Origin: Distichodus sexfasciatus
Taxonomy: Eukaryota > Chordata > Actinopteri > Characiformes > Distichodontidae
Direction of reading: 5' to 3'
DNA: 64,000 nt
NCBI GenBank assembly: GCA_032718565.1
Contig: JAVGVS010000295.1
Span: forward strand, 474,032-538,031
In this document: piece by piece, positions 61,187-64,000 of the stretch
Numbering within the stretch: the stretch's first letter is position 1
How the letters are laid out: each line of letters opens with the position of its first letter
Made by a program: the position numbers and the translations under genes
Notes under the pieces: generated by a model
The model's database searches: none
Told to the model about the DNA's origin: nothing
Seen by the model: only the letters and a program-made list of their open reading frames with translations

Positions 61187-61955
61187 AGGTTTTTTAGAAC
61201 ATTAGTGTAAACTTAAATATAAGCTTAAATAAGAATGTTAAAATATAGCAAAGGCTCAAAAAGCAGCAAAAAAGCAACTGTAAACATCGAAGAAAGGAGA
61301 CAGTGAACCAGATTGCATAAATTTATGTAGCATTTTTTGTGCCTCTAGAGGTCAAAGATCCGTAAATACGTTAGTCATAGCAAAACTTAGAGTTAGAAAG
61401 TAGAAAATATAAAATGATAAATGATAAAGAAACTTCTAACTGTTTAAATAGTACTATTTTATACAGTATTGTAAGATCCCAGCCCAGACCGGGGGAGGAG
61501 TCCACCTCATCGGAAAGGCCATCTGACCAGGACTCCAGTTCCAGACCTTCACAATTACCCCAGACTACCAGATCAGCGTCACTTGAGTTTTAACCAATCA
61601 CATCCATGTCACCTGTATTTAAGGACTTTCTGTTACAACCATTCCCCGCGAAGTATTGTTATGCCTAGTGCTACTTACCAAGCGTTCTTTGTGTTTGCCT
61701 GCCTCCGTTTTGACCCTTGCTTTGTGTTTTTGGATTACCCCTATGCTTCTGCCGATTTGGATTTGTTTGCTCTGTGGACTGTGTTTCTTTGGTTCTGTAG
61801 GGTTTGCCCAATGTCTTACTATAGTTTATCAAAGTTATATAAAATTTATCAGTCTCATAAAATAAATTTTTAATCAAATCGAAAGCATTACACTCTTTAG
61901 TTCTCACTAAAGATAGTAACATTAACGATTTGGGTTCTGAAGGTGGTTTTACCAA
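61187..61955. other. unassigned; possible LTR-like stretch at 61470-61870
   Basis: From 61470 (TGTAAGATCCC) the composition changes to pyrimidine-rich, LTR-like sequence with GTATTTAAGGAC (TATA-like) at about 61615 and ACCCTTGCTTTGTGTTTTTG at about 61714. A matching CA end with a target duplication was not found. Confidence 0.3.
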
Positions 61956-63238
61956 TTTTGCGAATTCTATAATATAGGTTCCGGCATTTTAATCCTATTA
62001 ATGAAATCACAACAACTGGGTGAAATAAATGAAACATTTATTAACACTAATTCTAAAACAACTAGAAAGCAATCAACAAACAGTATATTTACATAGAAAG
62101 AGAGGGGTAGTGTGTGTGTGTGTGTGTGTGTCTGCGTGCGCGAGATTCTTTGATCTGCGGAACAAAGGAGTGTAAGTGCGCGCAGTTTAAATGGGGGGAG
62201 GTTGCTCCTTATCTCTTTTAAGACAAAGGACAATGGCGTCGATACCACGTCATTGGTGAAACCAGCGCGTATGTTGACGAGATCAGCTGAGCTTTGTCCT
62301 AGAGACAAAGGAGCAATGCTGGTGTGGAATTTAGCCTTAAGCTAAATGTGTGGAACGTATGCGACGCCGAGTTGAATTGGGTTTAAGTGTTTCTCGGGGT
62401 TCTGAGATGATTAGTAAAAGAGAGAATTTGGAAAGAGAGAGAAGACGCGCACAAAATGAACAGCCTACCATTAAGCACATGGACCATATTCTTCTAAGAC
62501 ACGGTTTAAACAATGCTAAACAATGAAACTTTGCCCAGCTGTTGCATTAAGAGTGAATTTATGCTAAGTTACTAAACTCAGAGGTTCAGTTCGGTCTCAC
62601 GTGTTCGTAGGTACGATTTTGTGTCCTCACAGTCCTGTAGCTTTGTTACGCTCGTCCTCCATTGTCATCCTTGCAATCCTGGGAAGTTTGGAGGGAATTT
62701 GTTGTCCATGCGTGACTGGAGATCACTCGAAGAATTCGTCTTCTCGAAGCGAGGGTCTTGCCGTTACCGCATAAAGTTGGAGGGAATTGTTCCAGGGAAT
62801 TTGGCGTTATGGCTGTGGAAATCTTGCTTCCGAGGTATTTCGGTTCGTCTCGGTTTCTGCCTCACACATAACGGGTCCGGCCGTGTCAAAAATGGCAGGT
62901 TGCAAGCTTGCTTTACTAAATTTCTTAGTGTTACTAAGAAAATAAAGTACCTCCTTGTTCCTGGTCTTGAAACAAAGGAAATGCAAATAGCCCTTCCCCA
63001 CGCGTGTAGGTTCGGCCAGGTTTCTCTTTGTTAGACCACAGCCCGCAAGGGCAGGTCCAGAGAGAGAGAGAATTTTCAAATGCTGCGGGTTTTTATCACC
63101 TGGGCTGCCAGGTATGGGAAGTGCCCGCCCCTTTCGGGTCAGACTCTACTCCCCCTATGTACAACTCTGGTGGCAGCGCCACCTAGTGGACGGCATGGTA
63201 CCTACAGTTCTGACCTCTGCCTGAACTTACATTTTTTT
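61956..63238. other. unassigned GC-richer block with GT microsatellite
   Basis: About 1.3 kb distinctly richer in GC and CpG than its surroundings. It contains a GT run (62109-62131). Apart from short frames I cannot trust, I see no exon. On the minus strand a TATA-like GGTGATAAAAACCC lies at about 63090 and a tail motif CACTAGGTGGCGCTGCC at about 63186. It could be retroelement LTR/leader sequence or a gene promoter. Confidence 0.3.
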
Positions 63239-63990
63239 CTGATTGCTTAAACACTAAAAGAAAAAGTCTCCCACATTTGGCATAATTTTACACTCAGTTA
63301 GCAAAACATTGGCCCAGATTTGCACAGCACTAAGCACATTGTCAGCTTCACACTTCTTGCAAAACTCAACACACAGTGATTTGCAAATCATTAAACACAC
63401 TTGTCCATGTTAAAGCACTGGCTTTCAAATAACCACACTCATGAACCAATTGGTTAAACACAACCACCGGATGAACAAACACTTAGGTGCTTAATTATAG
63501 ACACACCAATCAGGTTTAGTCACGATAAAAAGGAACAGGTGAGTTAACCTGCCATCAACAAACATGGAGGACATGAGAGTGCTCTGGTCCAAAATTGGTT
63601 TCATGATCATCCATAATTTACACGTGTTTATCTTCCACCATACTCTCCCTTCCTAAACACAAGAGAAGAGTTTTTTTCTGCATGGCGGTGTAAGGTTTAT
63701 GATCTACAGCCATATGTTGATGCACCTCTCATTCAAGCTATAGAGGATGCATGTAATCAGACTGATGTTGTCTCTATTCAAGGGTGGATCTGACACTGTA
63801 GAAGATTTTTTCCACAGTGTCTTGCATATGACAACATAGCCTGTGATGTTGATGAAGCTCTGTGGCCAGATATAGCTAGACAGAGAGATGTTTAGTTTTT
63901 TTTACCCCCCTCTTTTTGCATGTTTGTAGTGGTTGCAGGAAATAAAGATAAACAGATTTGATCTAATGTGGTGTTTGGTGAACATATTTG
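63239..63990 (+). mobile_element. IS630/Tc1-type transposon relic, internally deleted
   Basis: The left part (63280-63530) has repeated AAACAC/CACACTT motifs typical of the ends of this group. A start ATGGAGGACATGAGAG at about 63563 is soon joined to a transposase C-terminus at about 63590-63893: HDHP, then EEFFSAWRCKVYDLQPYVDA, an in-frame stop after QGWI, and ACDVDEALWPD near the end. The DDE catalytic centre is deleted. Confidence 0.75.
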
Positions 63991-64000
63991 GTGTAATTTT

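Overview
The window is vertebrate nuclear DNA. It holds long intron-split genes, AT-rich introns, tRNA-derived SINEs and many Tc1, hAT and LTR relics, and is almost certainly from a teleost fish. Gene order and orientation are coch(+) - strn3(-) - ap4s1(+) - hectd1(-), the block known from human chromosome 14q12. The species cannot be named from the sequence; the density of Tc1 elements and of otophysan-looking SINEs only hints at a catfish- or characin-like lineage.

Layout. 0.39-3.4 kb: remains of coch (cochlin), with recognisable LCCL and vWFA exons broken by several frameshifts and stops. 6.3-29.3 kb, minus strand: complete strn3 (striatin-3) in 16 coding exons whose lengths sum to 2145 nt (714 aa). 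29.3-29.8 kb: a CpG-rich head-to-head promoter shared with ap4s1. 29.8-31.1 kb, plus strand: complete ap4s1 (AP-4 sigma subunit) in 5 coding exons (435 nt, 144 aa), with a 12-nt microexon followed by a U12-type intron. 32.2-57.8 kb, minus strand: a complete hectd1-type HECT E3 ligase that I reconstruct as 36 coding exons (5925 nt, exactly 1975 codons). It is roughly 630 residues shorter than the human protein because two internal blocks are absent, each at a phase-compatible junction. A 10-N gap lies at 59176-59185. Beyond it I see one unassigned exon, a solo LTR, an IS630/Tc1-type relic and much unassigned DNA.

The genes are housekeeping and neighbours by ancestry rather than by pathway. Striatin-3 is the B''' regulatory subunit of STRIPAK PP2A, AP4S1 belongs to the trans-Golgi AP-4 coat, and HECTD1 is a ubiquitin ligase. 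The mix of a dead coch, a fast-evolving reduced hectd1 and intact strn3 and ap4s1 suggests this is one of two copies of the block left by the teleost genome duplication, with full coch and hectd1 copies elsewhere. That is inference.

The introns record a dense transposon history: nested insertions (a TTAA-flanked MITE inside a Tc1 transposase), two solo LTRs with perfect 5-bp target duplications, two hAT-type relics, a full-length Tc1 with intact ends, Tc1 copies next to TA microsatellites, three SINE families, a 0.53-kb duplication in strn3 intron 1, and a 25-bp perfect fold-back palindrome inside a SINE.
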